Below are positions 1-10,750 of a stretch of DNA of 64,000 nt, piece by piece. The stretch covers positions 620,001 to 684,000 of the forward strand of contig LATX02000187.1 in NCBI GenBank assembly GCA_001466705.2, read 5' to 3'. The first letter of the stretch is position 1; each line of letters begins with the position of its first letter. This DNA is from Moniliophthora roreri. Its lineage: Eukaryota > Basidiomycota > Agaricomycetes > Agaricales > Marasmiaceae. The translations under genes and the position numbers were made by a program. The notes beneath the pieces are model-generated. The model was not told the origin of the DNA, searched no databases, and saw only the letters and a program-made list of their open reading frames with translations.

Positions 1-815
1 TTTTCAAAGATACGGCGATACTTGAGAGGCAGCAGGTTCTTCTTGTCTGTGGCAGGACCGTAATTAGGGTTATCAGTGAACCAGTACAATCTCTTGGTAC
101 GACTGGGAGCAGAGTAAGCTGGAATCGGGGAGATCAATGGGGAATGTGACTGACTGGTCTCGATCTAATTGACAAACAGGATCAGTTCATGTCAATGAAG
201 GGTTGTAGGTGCTAGAATCAGTCACTAACGAGGGATTCGGCCTTCGATGAACCTATGAACGCGAGAACGTGAATAAAGAGTGTGAAGTTATAAGGTAGAG
301 GACATACGAGCGGATTGATGTCAACCTCTGCTTCCCATCTATGCATGTCCTCGAGTCGGATCCGTCGGTGTAAGTTACCACGGCTGGAAGCATATTTCAG
401 AGAGGGAATACCATATCAGATAAGTTAATCTCACAGAATATTATTGGAGGGATGTAAAAATTCCGCAGAATGCTATCTATCACAGCAATCTGCTTCCTCT
501 CGTTCCAGACGACGTCTATGTTGTTGATGGTTCAGTGGTTTTGATTTCAAGCTATCGAAATACACGCCTCTTTGGTACTCTGCACTCAAGTCAATGTTTC
601 CAATCCGGAGTTGCTCTAAAGAATGCCACCAGTCAGCTCAGCTGAGGAACAAGTTCAAGTATTCGCTAACCATATAGATGGCTTGCGCTGTAGGTTGTGG
701 AGCGTGGTGGCCTCAAGGCATCCGTGACCACATAGTCCTCGGGGCCCGAAGAGGGCGGTTGTAATTCTAGTAGCTCATCTTCGTCTGAGGAAGAATAATA
801 TTCGTCGGAGGACAT
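1..815 (-). CDS. DUF262-domain protein, 3' end beyond left edge
   Basis: Several exons on the minus strand, read by eye. The ATG at 815-813 opens an acidic, serine-rich N-terminus (MSSDEYYSSSDEDE). Joining the exons gives IDLSAEYQR, DVVWNERKQIAVIDSILRNF, YIPPIIF and CIDGKQRLTSI, the hallmark order of DUF262 (the fold of the GmrSD nuclease N-terminus); DGKQRL is the core motif. A downstream exon near the left edge reads KRLYWFTDNPNYGP and LPLKYRRIFE, which fits the same family. The role of the fungal proteins is unknown; a nucleotide-dependent nuclease activity is only inference from the bacterial relatives. Two oddities: the intron between QR and DVVW appears to need a GC donor, and between about positions 95 and 165 the frame changes without a convincing intron, so this copy may be frameshifted. 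Family is fairly sure; intactness is not. Confidence 0.7.
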
Positions 816-1554
816 GGTGCAAGTGGGGGCAGGTTTGTCGAAGGGTCGTGGTTCGGGTTAAGAAGTCGACAGACCGCATGTTCTACTTACGCTGGTCCGG
901 GGAACTTGCCGGGCGTTGTGGCTGTGCTGGCGCCTAAATTCTCGCCCCAACACGCCCAACACGCCTCTGTGCTGTAACAGTACAACCTCATGGTGATCTG
1001 ACTGCCCGGGCACAACCTGATCGACACTTTCCAGACACAGTTCATGAATTTCATTCTCGCTGAACCGAACATAACGATTTTCTTTTCCAATTGAGAAGTT
1101 GAACTAGATCTAAGGGACGTTATAGAACTCCTCGTAAACTTTCTCGAAGCGAACGTTGATGACGAGCTGAATAGTGTTAAAGCAGCATGACAATATGGAG
1201 AGAGTGGTGATGGAGAGAGGGGTAGTCTAGGGACGGTCAACGTTATGGACATTAACGAGTTTTATAAATCGTACTCGATTCAAGGTTGCACTACACGATT
1301 AAAAAAGTGTGAATAAGTGTTCCATACCAATGGAAGATAGAGCACTCACTGTGACTTGACAAACAAGACTTTGTTTCCGGTTAACCGTGTCAGTGACTGT
1401 GCAGCAGGGAGGCAGCGACAACAGCTGACTCCAGAAGAGCCTTTCATAGCCCGGGGCATCCATGAACAATGCGAAACAGTGCGCATGCATTGATGTAGGA
1501 AGGATTGCAGCGAATCGACGTGAAATTGCTTGAGTTCTCATTTCATAGGCGAAA
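816..1554. other. No recognisable gene
   Basis: The 5' flank of the DUF262 gene. It holds a 121-codon minus-strand frame (887-1252) and an 80-codon one (1299-1541). Neither resembles a known family or shows splice logic, so I do not call them. Confidence 0.5.
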
Positions 1555-1866
1555 TAGTAACGTCCTAAAGGCCGAGTCCAGTCAGGAGCCGTGAATTCAA
1601 CTAGTAGAGATGTACGCCGGCCGAATCACTGATTCTCTCCGGTCGCATAGTGCTGAAATTTGTGACTTTGCTTTGAGAGTGTTCTTCAGAGATTTAGAGC
1701 ACCTATCTCGCATTCTCTAAATGACTCGAAGAAGAGGGAGACTTGGATGTATCGCAGAGGGTCATAGAGTAAGAGATGCGGAACCATTTGCGGTCGTCAT
1801 CGCGTATAAGTAAGAGCCGAAGGTTTTGTCCATTGTCGATCGCGGCGTTGCACTTTCCAATTTCTT

Positions 1867-1900
1867 CCACCACCACCACCACCACCATCACCACCACCAC
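1867..1900 (+). repeat. CCA trinucleotide microsatellite
   Basis: Nearly perfect CCA repeats with one CAT interruption. The same position in the other three repeat units also has CCA (or GGT on the other strand), so it is an inherited landmark of the unit. Confidence 0.9.
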
Positions 1901-3447
1901 TACGACGTCCATCATGTTCGACATGCCCAACTTTCTGACTAGCCTCAGAAGACCAGCAATGATTATTTTTGCAAGGGACCGTAGTTCAGCCAGAAAAATG
2001 ACAGGAATTACCAACGCTCTCGGTCCAGCACTACAAAACACAATTCAACCCTGAGCTGGGGCACACATATTAGGCCCTCGACCCGAAAGCAGTTCCCAGA
2101 ATTATCACCACAAGTTATTTTGTCGTGGCCCCTCGAGCAAGTAACGAACCTGCATTCGACGTGCAGAAAAATACGACAGGGCGACCCATCGTCATCTCCC
2201 CTCAGAACACATCCAGGACTAGTCTGCTTCACAGACACCCATGGATGGAGGGGCCACTCCTTGGTTCAGATGTCTCTGTGGCGTCGTTAATCTTGAAACA
2301 CCTCCGTACGCTGTCGCCATCTCGCGGTCGCTGTTGTACTGACACGGCTTTTCAGAGCGTTTTTGACCAGAAAAATCTAGATTAAAATGCTAAGGACACA
2401 GAATTCTTCTTGCTGCACTCGGTTGTGTACGGTTTGGACGCCCCGTCACCAGGTTGCAGTGACTCTTGAGGAAGTTGTTGGTTCTGGTCTTGAGGCCTTG
2501 CTGGTCGGTGTCGGGACGCGACGCAATATACCTTCACACACACTGCAACGTATTTTTTTTTCCCTGGTGGACTGTGGTAGTATCAGTGATCGATCAACGC
2601 TGCAAGACTAAGGCGAGTCATTCCAGGTTTATCGCCTCCGCGTCTCATTACACGTGCTGATGCTCTTTTTAGCGCCCATGTACCGGGGAGCAGCAGATCG
2701 GAGGATTGAAAGAGAAGAGCAGCCATTGGAATACCGGAAGAGCTCGAAAGACCACCTGTCTATGGAAGATATCGGAATTAAGTGTGTAGCCTGACTATCA
2801 GATATCTTTCTTGTGGATTGAAAAGTAGCTCTTTAGGACGGACGGCTCCAGCCCATTGTCAGGATTTGCAATAGCTGAAACGGAAGACGTGATCATTGAA
2901 GCATGGCTAGCACGCACAGACGACTACGGTCCCAATCGCAGACTCCGACTGAGCTAGGCATGCCAGGACCAATCAAGGGAAAGCTTTCAGAAGAAATTCG
3001 GGAGGTAGTGAGGTTGATGGATGGGCTCGAGTCTGATGCTGCACCAGCTGTCTCCTTATCTCGATACCAAATGCGACGTATACAGACGTGGGGTCAAAGA
3101 TCCTTTTAGGATGGCAGAATGCGAAGTAGAGGCCTAGGGAACGAATTTACGAGGAAGATAGATGATAGCCTGTGTGAAAGTGCTTCCCGCTCGTTGTAGC
3201 TCCCCAGATAGCCAAACATTGGACATCGTTCATGGCGCGACCTACTTCTCGTTTCCAATATTATCCGCCCTCTCAATGGTCATGAACATCCTCCCAAGGT
3301 CAAACTGGTGATCTTTCTGTCTTCGGGAGCCCCTCTTCGATTTCCAGAAACTCGAGAAGGTTCAATTCCATTTGCAGACCCTGAGGACCCTGAACATTCC
3401 CACAAAATCAGACTTGAAAATCAGCTTCCACCGACCCTTGCACTGAT

Positions 3448-3974
3448 ATGGAGCTCAAAAAAAGAAACCAGTCCAGAATGCCTTTGGCCAGAAGTACTCG
3501 CCGTCACCACCCATACCCTCGACCTGTTTATCCTGATCCTGATGAAGAAAATACCCCAGTTGGTGCAACTTTAACGCTCATTGAGCGGATCTAACTCTAT
3601 CCTTGAAACAGTACGAACCTCGCATAGACGATGATAGCCTGCTCTACTTGATACGGGTATGCTCCAAGCTTCGACGCGTGTCGACACGTTCTCAAGGTGG
3701 ATGACTCTAGGACGCTAATCACAGACCTATTCGGCATGTTCGTGTCATTGAAAATGGGAATGAGGACGAGGACGAAGAAGATGTTGAGGAGGGGAATAAC
3801 GGGTTGATTGTGGGTGGTATTTTGCTTTTGGTGCGTATCGCTACACCGCCTTCACTCGCTCGATGTTTACCTTCCTTCGTCTAGGACTTCCTCGTTGCCA
3901 TTCTCTTCTTCGCGAAACATGCGCTTTTCATGGATTTCCTGTTTCGCCGAGATCAAGGAGACGATGGACAATGA
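3448..3974 (+). CDS. Small membrane protein, repeat-unit family, copy 1
   Basis: Four exons inferred by comparison with three paralogues in this window. The start is the ATG at 3448; a second in-frame ATG lies at 3478. Exon 1 gives a basic N-terminus then RRHHPYPRPVYPDPDEE. Exon 2 is YEPRIDDDSLLYLIR. Exon 3 starts DANHRPIRH, runs through an acidic stretch (NEDEDEEDVEEGNN) and enters GLIVGGILLL. Exon 4 continues the hydrophobic segment with DFLVAILFFAKHALFMDFLF and ends RRDQGDDGQ and a stop at 3972-3974. The product is about 120 residues with one hydrophobic segment near the C-terminus, so probably anchored in a membrane with most of the chain cytosolic. I do not recognise the family and propose no function. 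Purifying constraint is suggested by conservation of all three introns and of frame in four copies. Confidence 0.6.
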
Positions 3975-4110
3975 GTGCTGCTACCCTTGCTTTTCTTGTG
4001 TACCGGTAAGCTATACGATTGCTCTCCACAGACTGGAATACTCGCTCACTCACGATTCTAGTATACAATACTTCTTGTTTTGGACTGCTTTCTTGCCTAG
4101 ACCTGTATAA

Positions 4111-4570
4111 TGATCCCCCACAAAATGTACATTCTCACTCTCCTTCCCTCCTTCACTGTCCGTCGCCACTTGTGGACGTTGTACATATCGCATTGTGCCA
4201 TTTCCATGGTTAAAGCTGGGAATAGTCTTTGAAAACCACGTTCTAGTGACTCATATGTCCCACTGGATCTTTTGATTTCATCAAGACCTCGCTCGAGATC
4301 TACGTCCAACCAAATAAAGCAGCTCGATACCTTAAAAGCTCAGCTTAGGGCCTGATCATCATATCAGGATAGGTGGTGGAAGTTGGAAGTCATGATCGTT
4401 GCAATTCCTGCACTGGTCATCTGTTGGACGGCAGCTTGGATGAGAAACGAAAACGAAGGATCTAGAATGTCCCGCCACCGCACTTGTTCCACGTATTCAT
4501 CATGATCATTGCACAGCTAAAGGTATAAGTACATCGTATGAATGGTCTTCGATGGTAATTTACAACAACG
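4111..4570. other. No recognisable gene
   Basis: Spacer between repeat unit 1 and the GAT-domain fragment. Only short frames are present, for example 4097-4309 on the minus strand, and none is recognisable. Confidence 0.5.
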
Positions 4571-5128
4571 ATGAAGAATCTCTTTGGCCACAGGTTATGG
4601 AAGCCAAAATCCAGACCTTCTCCACCTCCAGTCGTCAGCATAATCGAGGATCCCTCCCAAAATGTGATCTTCATTCCAGTCGAAGAAGACATCCGTCGGT
4701 TGTTCGCTGAATGCAAAGTTGGTATCGGCAATGCTGGTCTCTTGAGGGACGCACTGTTAACAATGACTCCCGACGATTTGCGCGCTGCATCGGAGGGTGA
4801 AGGAGGTAGCCAAGCGATTATAAAAGAGTTCCGAGAGAAATGCTTGCGCTCGAGAGGGTTGATTGCATCACAGATTTCGTAGGCTGCAGCTGGGGCTGAG
4901 AGGAGTCGACGAGATGGGAAAGAAGGTGCTGGCGTCGAAGGTGCGGAGGGTAATACGGAAGAAGAGAGATTGTTAGCTGAGCTTCTAGAGGCGAATGAGG
5001 AACTGAACAGATCGTTGGAGCAGCATGATGACTTGGAGAGAGTGCTGAAGGACAGGAATGTGGAGGGAGAGGATACGAGTGCGATGTTGCAAGGACATGA
5101 CACCAGCTTGGTACCGGCCAGACCATGA
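4571..5128 (+). pseudogene. GAT-domain (Lsb5-like) protein fragment, in-frame stop
   Basis: A single reading frame of 185 codons runs from the ATG at 4571 to the stop at 5126-5128, interrupted once by TAG at 4880-4882. Before the stop it reads IIEDPSQNVIFIPVEEDIRR and later QAIIKEFREKCLRSRGLIA. After it come AGAERSRRDG, LLAELLEANEELNRSLEQHD and DLERVLKDR. This is the pattern of the GAT half of fungal Lsb5/VHS-GAT proteins, which work with actin patches and ubiquitin in endocytosis. The stop sits where relatives usually have tryptophan. The N-terminal VHS domain is absent upstream. A truncated, decaying duplicate is the simplest reading; a short protein ending at 4882 is possible. Confidence 0.6.
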
Positions 5129-5497
5129 CAGATCCCGTACCCTGATTGACACAAATTGCCTTTTTGCTGGTCGCTGGATTGAAAATTTGTATTAGCTTCC
5201 ATGCTACAACACTGTACAATTCACCTCTGTTTGAGGGCATGCTTCCTAAGCTTCCGATGCACAGACAACAACCGCCAGTGCCACGATCAGTCCATCGTGA
5301 AACCAGCTTTCTAGGTCTATCGCGATGCTTTCCGTTTCGTATCTTGATGGTGAGACTCTTGTGAACACGATGAGGCTGTAGGCGAATCAAAATTTGATGA
5401 CGGGAGGAAGCAAGTACTGTAGCCAAACAAGCCACCGCCTCTCCAGTTGATCAACTACTTAATTTGAACTTGCTCTGTACCATGATGCCCTGTCGCA
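5129..5497. other. No recognisable gene; F-box gene 1 upstream region
   Basis: Spacer that must contain the promoter of the first F-box gene. No clear TATA box or conserved element seen. Confidence 0.5.
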
Positions 5498-7031
5498 ATG
5501 CCCTCCTTGCCTCCCGAACTCATTCCTCTGATCCTCGCTGAATTTCCCGAAGACTCGGAATTTCTTAGACAATGCGCACTAGTCTGCAGATCATGGGCCT
5601 ACGTATCCCGGCCCATTTCCTTCCGTACTCTAAAAGTAACAGGGAATCACCTGTATACAGTACATAGAGCTTCAAGGACTTTCATTCAGCTCTGCGCGAG
5701 CCCTTTCGAGACGTTCTCAAAATCCAACGTTCACACTCTCGAGTTCTGCGAGTGGCCGCGATACGTCGACGATCCAGCAGGACAGCATCTCGTAATGAAC
5801 GAATTATTAGAATGGCGTTCCTTTGACGGGACGAAAACTTTCTCATCTTTGTTCCCAGTAACCAAGCGCCTCTCATTCATGGGAAACATATCATGGAAAT
5901 CATTGTCCAGAGTAGCAAGCAAGGTGCTTCATGAAGAATTCAGGACGGTCACAGAACTTCGCCTGGAGTACATTTGCATCGGTGTTGAGGACTTCCTATC
6001 CCTAACCCACTCCTTCCCATCCTTGCAATCCCTGGAATTACGTTTCCTCCGCCAGATTTCCACGACTGTATCCGAAACATACACACCTGTCATTGAACGT
6101 CCACATCCTACACTCGAGAGGATCATCCTTGACAATGTGGCAAATGTAGATTTCATCAAGTCACTACATGGAGCTCCTCACCTCAAGGTCCTTCATCTTG
6201 AAGGCCTGACACTCTTCCGTCACTTGGTGGAGTCCCATGAACTTCAGCTCTGTATCACGCAACTAATGCATTCCGCTCGCTCAACTCTTGAAGAGTTTAG
6301 GTCTCGATTCTACTTTGAGAACCCTACTGAAATCGGTGGGTTTTCTCTTGCCACATATTTCAACTACTAACATATCACAGATAATTTTCTCGCATGGCTC
6401 GATCTCACTAAACTCTGCAAGCTACGCCGGATAGATCTCGATTTTGACCTTTTTACAGAGGACCCTGCTTTCCCCTTATCCTTCTGTGATTTCTTCGACA
6501 AACTCTCAACTTCCAGTGATACGGTTTCGAGTAATCTAGAGGTCCTTTCCATTCCATCTCTCCCCAAGCACATTCAATGCATGGACTTTCAAAACTTTGA
6601 TGAGATCCTCCAACGTCCATACTTTTCGTCTCTCCGTGAACTCAAGTGTACCTTCACTTGTGATTTCACCCGGAAGGACGCTGCGAAGCAGATTAAACAT
6701 GGGGGACGGCAGTATTTTCGGCCAGACGAAGATTCAGCTGCTGAGTTGGATCTTCGAGAGCGGATCCGGGACTTTAAAGCGACATATCTTCCGAAATGTG
6801 AGGCGCGTGGCATCATCTTCGTGACAGACACCACGTATTACTATTGCAATCTACCGCCGAAGTGAGTACCTAGTAATACTATGAATGCTTGGTGAAGCTG
6901 ACTTTGCATGAAGATTATGGGTCAAGGTAGCTAGTGCCGCCCGCAGAGCTGTCAGAAAAATCAGGTCCAGAACTTCTGGTGCTGTTGGCTTAGTGGCAGA
7001 TACGGTACGGAGACTTGTACGATTGGGGTAG
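5498..7031 (+). CDS. F-box protein 1
   Basis: Three exons, about 478 residues. Exon 1 begins MPSLPPELIPLILAEFPEDS and CALVCRSWAYVSRPISFRTL, a standard N-terminal F-box that would bind Skp1 in an SCF ubiquitin ligase; the rest has leucine-rich stretches of the kind that select substrates in agaricomycete F-box proteins. The first intron starts at about 6339, after PTEIG, and is followed by DNFLAWLDLTKL. Translation could stop at 6863, but a clean donor just before that (GTGAGTACC) and an acceptor at about 6913 join a third exon reading VRKIRSRTSG and LVRLG, ending at TAG 7029-7031. The tandem paralogue has the same third exon, which supports it. The substrate is unknown. Confidence 0.8.
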
Positions 7032-7557
7032 GGTGTCGATGTCCACACGCATAATACTATTCCGCACCTTTTTGGCGCCTCGAGTTTGGTTGTGGATGAA
7101 TTGTGTGGCTGAGTGGCTCCAAGTCTTGGAGGACCACAAAAATTAAACCCCACCAAGGAGTGCAACCAAAGCCATAAGGATTTGGAGATACGGTAGCTGA
7201 TATTGCCCGCAATCTCAAGTCCGGAATTTTTGGCCATGGTGCTGTTAATTCACTATTGTACGATCATTGTTTGGCGTGGCATACAATGTTGACCGTACAG
7301 TACTAAGATTCTGGTGTGGGCGTTCTAGAAAATGGCGCACTCAACGATATCCCAAGGCAGCCCTGAAGATGACCGGGATATTGAAATTACGATCCGCCTT
7401 GAAGTTGTCACAGGTTATGACAGGCTATCCGAAGTTCCGCGAGTCTCCAATACGACATTCGGACTCGGAGTTGAAAAGCGCTCAAGAAGCACACACTGCC
7501 CCCTAACCTATATCTATACCCAACCGGTACCATGACTAGTGCATCTGCCTTGTCACA
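7032..7557. other. Spacer with a relic of the F-box third exon
   Basis: Between the two F-box genes. Around 7190-7262 the sequence (GTAGCTGATATTGCCCGCAA onwards) resembles the third exon of F-box gene 1 at 6929-7025 but is not in a usable frame, so it looks like debris of an extra duplicated copy. A frame at 7332-7535 is not recognisable. Confidence 0.45.
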
Positions 7558-9100
7558 ATGCCCTCTTTGCCTCCCGAACTCATTCCTCTAATCCTCGCCG
7601 AATTTCCCGAAGACTCGAAAGCTCTTAGAAACTGTGCACTCGTGTGTCAATCATGGGCTCGCATATCCCGATCCATTTCCTTCCATAGTCTAAGTGTTAC
7701 AGGGTACGGGCTTCCAAGGAAGCGCAGAGCACGTAGAGTCGCCAGATTTCTCCGTCTCTGCGCGAGCCCCTTCGAGACATTCTCAAAGTCCAACATTCAT
7801 ACTCTCGAGCTGTGGGAGTGGCCGCATTCCCCTTACGACTTCGATCCAGCAGGACAGCATCTTGAAATAAATGCATTATTAGGATGGTGTTCTGCTGATG
7901 GGACGAAAACCATCTCTTCCTTATTCCCATTTTTAAAACGTCTTTCCTTTCTTGGAGATATATCATGGAGATCGTTATCCGGAGTAGCGAAGAAGGCGAT
8001 TTACGAAGGTTTCATGACTGTCACGGAGCTCAGTTTGAACTACATCCACATCGATACCGAGGACTTCCTCACCCTTATCCACACCTTCCCCTCCTTGTGG
8101 TCTTTAGAACTGGATTTCATTAACCAGCTTCATTTGTCTGACCCAAAGACACTCGTTACTGTACCCCACACGAACCTCCAGAAAATCGTACTCGACTATG
8201 TCCGGACATTAGACTTCATCCGCTTATTTCATGGGACTCCTTGCCTCAAAATTCTCCATTTACATGGAGGCTCGATATTCTTCAAAAAGTTCGTGAACTC
8301 CAATGAAGTCCGGGCAGCCATCACACGACTATTGCGTTCCACGACCCTCGAAGAGTTCCGTTGCGAATACCGCTTCAATAAACCCACTGAAGTCGGTGAG
8401 CAATCTTGTTCATGAACAGGCTCATCTTCTAATGCTCGCACTTCAGACAAGTTTCTTGCAAAGCTCGATCTCACCGGGCTCAGCAATCTGCGTCAAATAG
8501 AGTTTGAATTCCACACCTACGTAGAAGGTGCCGCTTTCCCCTCATCCTTGCCTGATTTCTTCGACAAACTCTCGACGTCCAACGATACCATCTCGAGTAG
8601 TCTGGAAGTTGTGTCGATTCCATACCTTCCAGAGCATACCCGTTACATGGACTTTCAGAAGCTTGATGAAATCCTCCAACGTCCGTACTTTTCGTCTCTG
8701 CGTGAGCTCAAGTGTTCCTTCACTTGTGATTTCACCCAGAAGGACGTGGCGAAACAGCTCAAACGCGGAAAGCGGACGTATCCTCAGCCAGACTCAGACT
8801 CAGCTGCTGAGTCGGATCTTCGAGAGCGTAAGCGGGATTTTGGAGTCATGTACTTTCCAAAATGTGAGGCGCGTGGTATTCTCGTGACGAACCATGAATA
8901 CTGCTACAATCCACCACCGAGGTGAGTACCCAATACTCCTACTACGCATGCTTGATAAAGCTGAACTTTTGCATGATTGAAGGTTCAGGGACAAGATAGC
9001 TGGTGTTGCCGGCAGAACTGCCAGAAATATTAGGTCCAGAACCTCCGGCGCTATGAACTTCGTGACGGATTCGGTGCAGAGACTTGTAAGACTGGGGTAG
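7558..9100 (+). CDS. F-box protein 2 (tandem paralogue)
   Basis: Three exons, about 475 residues, same architecture as the upstream copy. Exon 1 starts MPSLPPELIPLILAEFPEDS, then CALVCQSWARISRSISF. The first intron begins at about 8396 and the next exon starts DKFLAKLDLTGL. The ending matches copy 1: LQRPYFSSLRELKC, CDFTQKDVAKQL, PKCEARGILV and NPPPR, then an intron and a last exon RFRDKIAGVAGRTARNIRSR ending LVRLG at TAG 9098-9100. The F-box is identical to copy 1 for the first 20 residues, while the leucine-rich body has drifted more, the usual pattern of substrate-side diversification in expanded F-box families. It is a probable SCF substrate adaptor with unknown target. Confidence 0.8.
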
Positions 9101-10414
9101 AATATCGACGTACGCTTGCTATCGCGTGTTTTTTGACACATCGGGCTTGGTGGCGGGTGGGGTGAATGGTCATGGCTAAAAGGAACTGACTGTATGGCAG
9201 AAAGTAAATGACGGTTATACGAGGACCGGGCAGCCAATTTTGTGATTAATGGAAGTACAGCTGCGATGGGAGGGAAAGACCCGATGGCCATGGTGTGAGT
9301 GGACGAATTTCGTGGGTGACCGTGCCTTGTTGGAAGCACTGTTTCCAATTTTGCAACACCCACCGGTGATGTGATTTACATTACAGATCGGTGTCCGTTC
9401 GTGTAACGGCTTTATAGTACACATGTCCAAGCCAAGGCGTAATCTCACGTAGGTGTGAATCGCTACGTAGCGTAGGTAAAGCTACTTATAAGCACTTGAT
9501 GGGAGTCAGTCGGAGCTCGCAACTGTACAGAAGCTGCCGTAGCCACATCTCTTTCCGTTGCAGCTGTGATATAGCAAGTTGCTCTGACAAAGACATCCGT
9601 CATTTCTTTCCAAGAATGTGAAACTGCCATCGGTAACACGACGATGCGCTCTTGACAACCCCCGAGGATTTCATAGAGTTTTGGGCGACATGTTTGTGTT
9701 CAAGAGAACTAATTGCGTAGGCTCCGCGAACTGTGACCAGAGTTGAGAGGACTCAGCGCAAAGAAGTGTGTGTTACAAAAGGAGTGGGAGAGGGTAAGGT
9801 AAAGGAACGCGTCCTGAGTCCTCGCGGATTTCAGCAAATGACGAGCTGGATAAATCATTAAAGCGGTCTGATAATTTGGGGGAAGGGGGAGAAAGCATTA
9901 AACGTTCTCAACTGTACTGTTTGATCAACGAATTGCACAACTGGCACTTGTTGAAGCTTGTACCACACGATGAAAAGGGCATAAAAATATTTATTGCAGA
10001 GTCAGAGTCAGAAATGAGCAACAACGAACCAAGAAATGAGACAAATACTCGCTTTTAACAATGATCAAGGCCTCTGTCAACTCTTTGGTTTCTATGGTGA
10101 GGGTGAAAATAACTGGACTCGACTCGACTCTAGGCATAAGAGCGTCATATATTAACGCCTCAAACATTTCCCCTCGAGAAAGCCTGGCGATTCAGGTTTC
10201 TGAGGCACTAGAGCCGAGCCGAGTACAGATTTCTTGTTCCACTCACTAATCTAAAAGAGAGAACAGCGAGACTTCCGGGGATCCCCATAGGCATGGTGAA
10301 CGAGTACAAGAATCATGGTACAAGGATCCAGGAAGGATGCTAGCGGTTTGGGCTGGCCACCTGTCTCGATTCTCCGAGCGGAATTGCCTGGATTCTCAGA
10401 TTCTGGGCGTAAAT
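9101..10414. other. No recognisable gene
   Basis: Downstream of F-box gene 2. Short frames (9215-9448 minus, 9876-10058 plus, 10061-10249 plus) have no recognisable content. Confidence 0.5.
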
Positions 10415-10730
10415 AGAGATGTCCTAAAAGCTGAGCACAGATGAGAACTATGAATGCAGAGTGAATCTGAATACCGACCGAGTCTCTTCGTTTGAGTAGT
10501 GTAAATCAGCGCTGAAACCTGAGAAAGGGCCTGACTGCTGGGTCGCTGACTCACTCTCCCAGAAGTAGAACATCTGGCTTGAGCTCTGTCAACGACTTGA
10601 AAACCTGGACGCATCGTAGAGGCCCATAGGGAAAGAGATGCGAAGACGATTGCCGTCGTCACCCGCGTATAGAGCCGAAATTTTGTCTCCGCCATTGTCG
10701 ATCGCGGCGCCGACCCTTCAATTCTTTCTT

Positions 10731-10750
10731 CCACCACCACCACCACCACA
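10731..10750 (+). repeat. CCA trinucleotide microsatellite
   Basis: Six to seven CCA repeats at the position equivalent to the longer run in repeat unit 1. Confidence 0.85.

Larger units (their letters stand above)
1555..4110 (+). repeat. Repeat unit 1 (about 2.6 kb)
   Basis: First of four related segments. It aligns by eye with 10415-12995 in the same orientation and with 22910-25500 and 42425-45200 in reverse. Shared landmarks in order: a run of CCA trinucleotides near the start, a stretch containing GAGCTGGGGCACA, the block GACTAGTCTGCTTCACAGAC, and at the end a four-exon gene for a small membrane protein. Units 1 and 2 both end at a sequence like TTGCCTAGACCTGTATAATG. No terminal inverted repeat, target duplication or transposase is visible. 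The 1.3 kb between the CCA run and the gene holds only short frames, for example 2903-3109, which is broken in unit 2. Confidence 0.75.

Noticed and set aside
1703..2054. Frames with poly-valine or poly-threonine over the CCA run
   Set aside because: They are translations of the trinucleotide microsatellite with no protein-like flanks.
2903..3109. 68-codon frame in repeat unit 1 beginning MASTHRRL
   Set aside because: The equivalent frame in unit 2 has an early stop and units 3 and 4 do not preserve it, so it is not called as a gene.
4462..5202. 246-codon minus-strand frame
   Set aside because: It is antisense to the GAT-domain frame, which carries the recognisable protein sequence; composition is serine-rich shadow.
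8800..9363. 187-codon minus-strand frame
   Set aside because: Antisense to the end of F-box gene 2, no recognisable motif.
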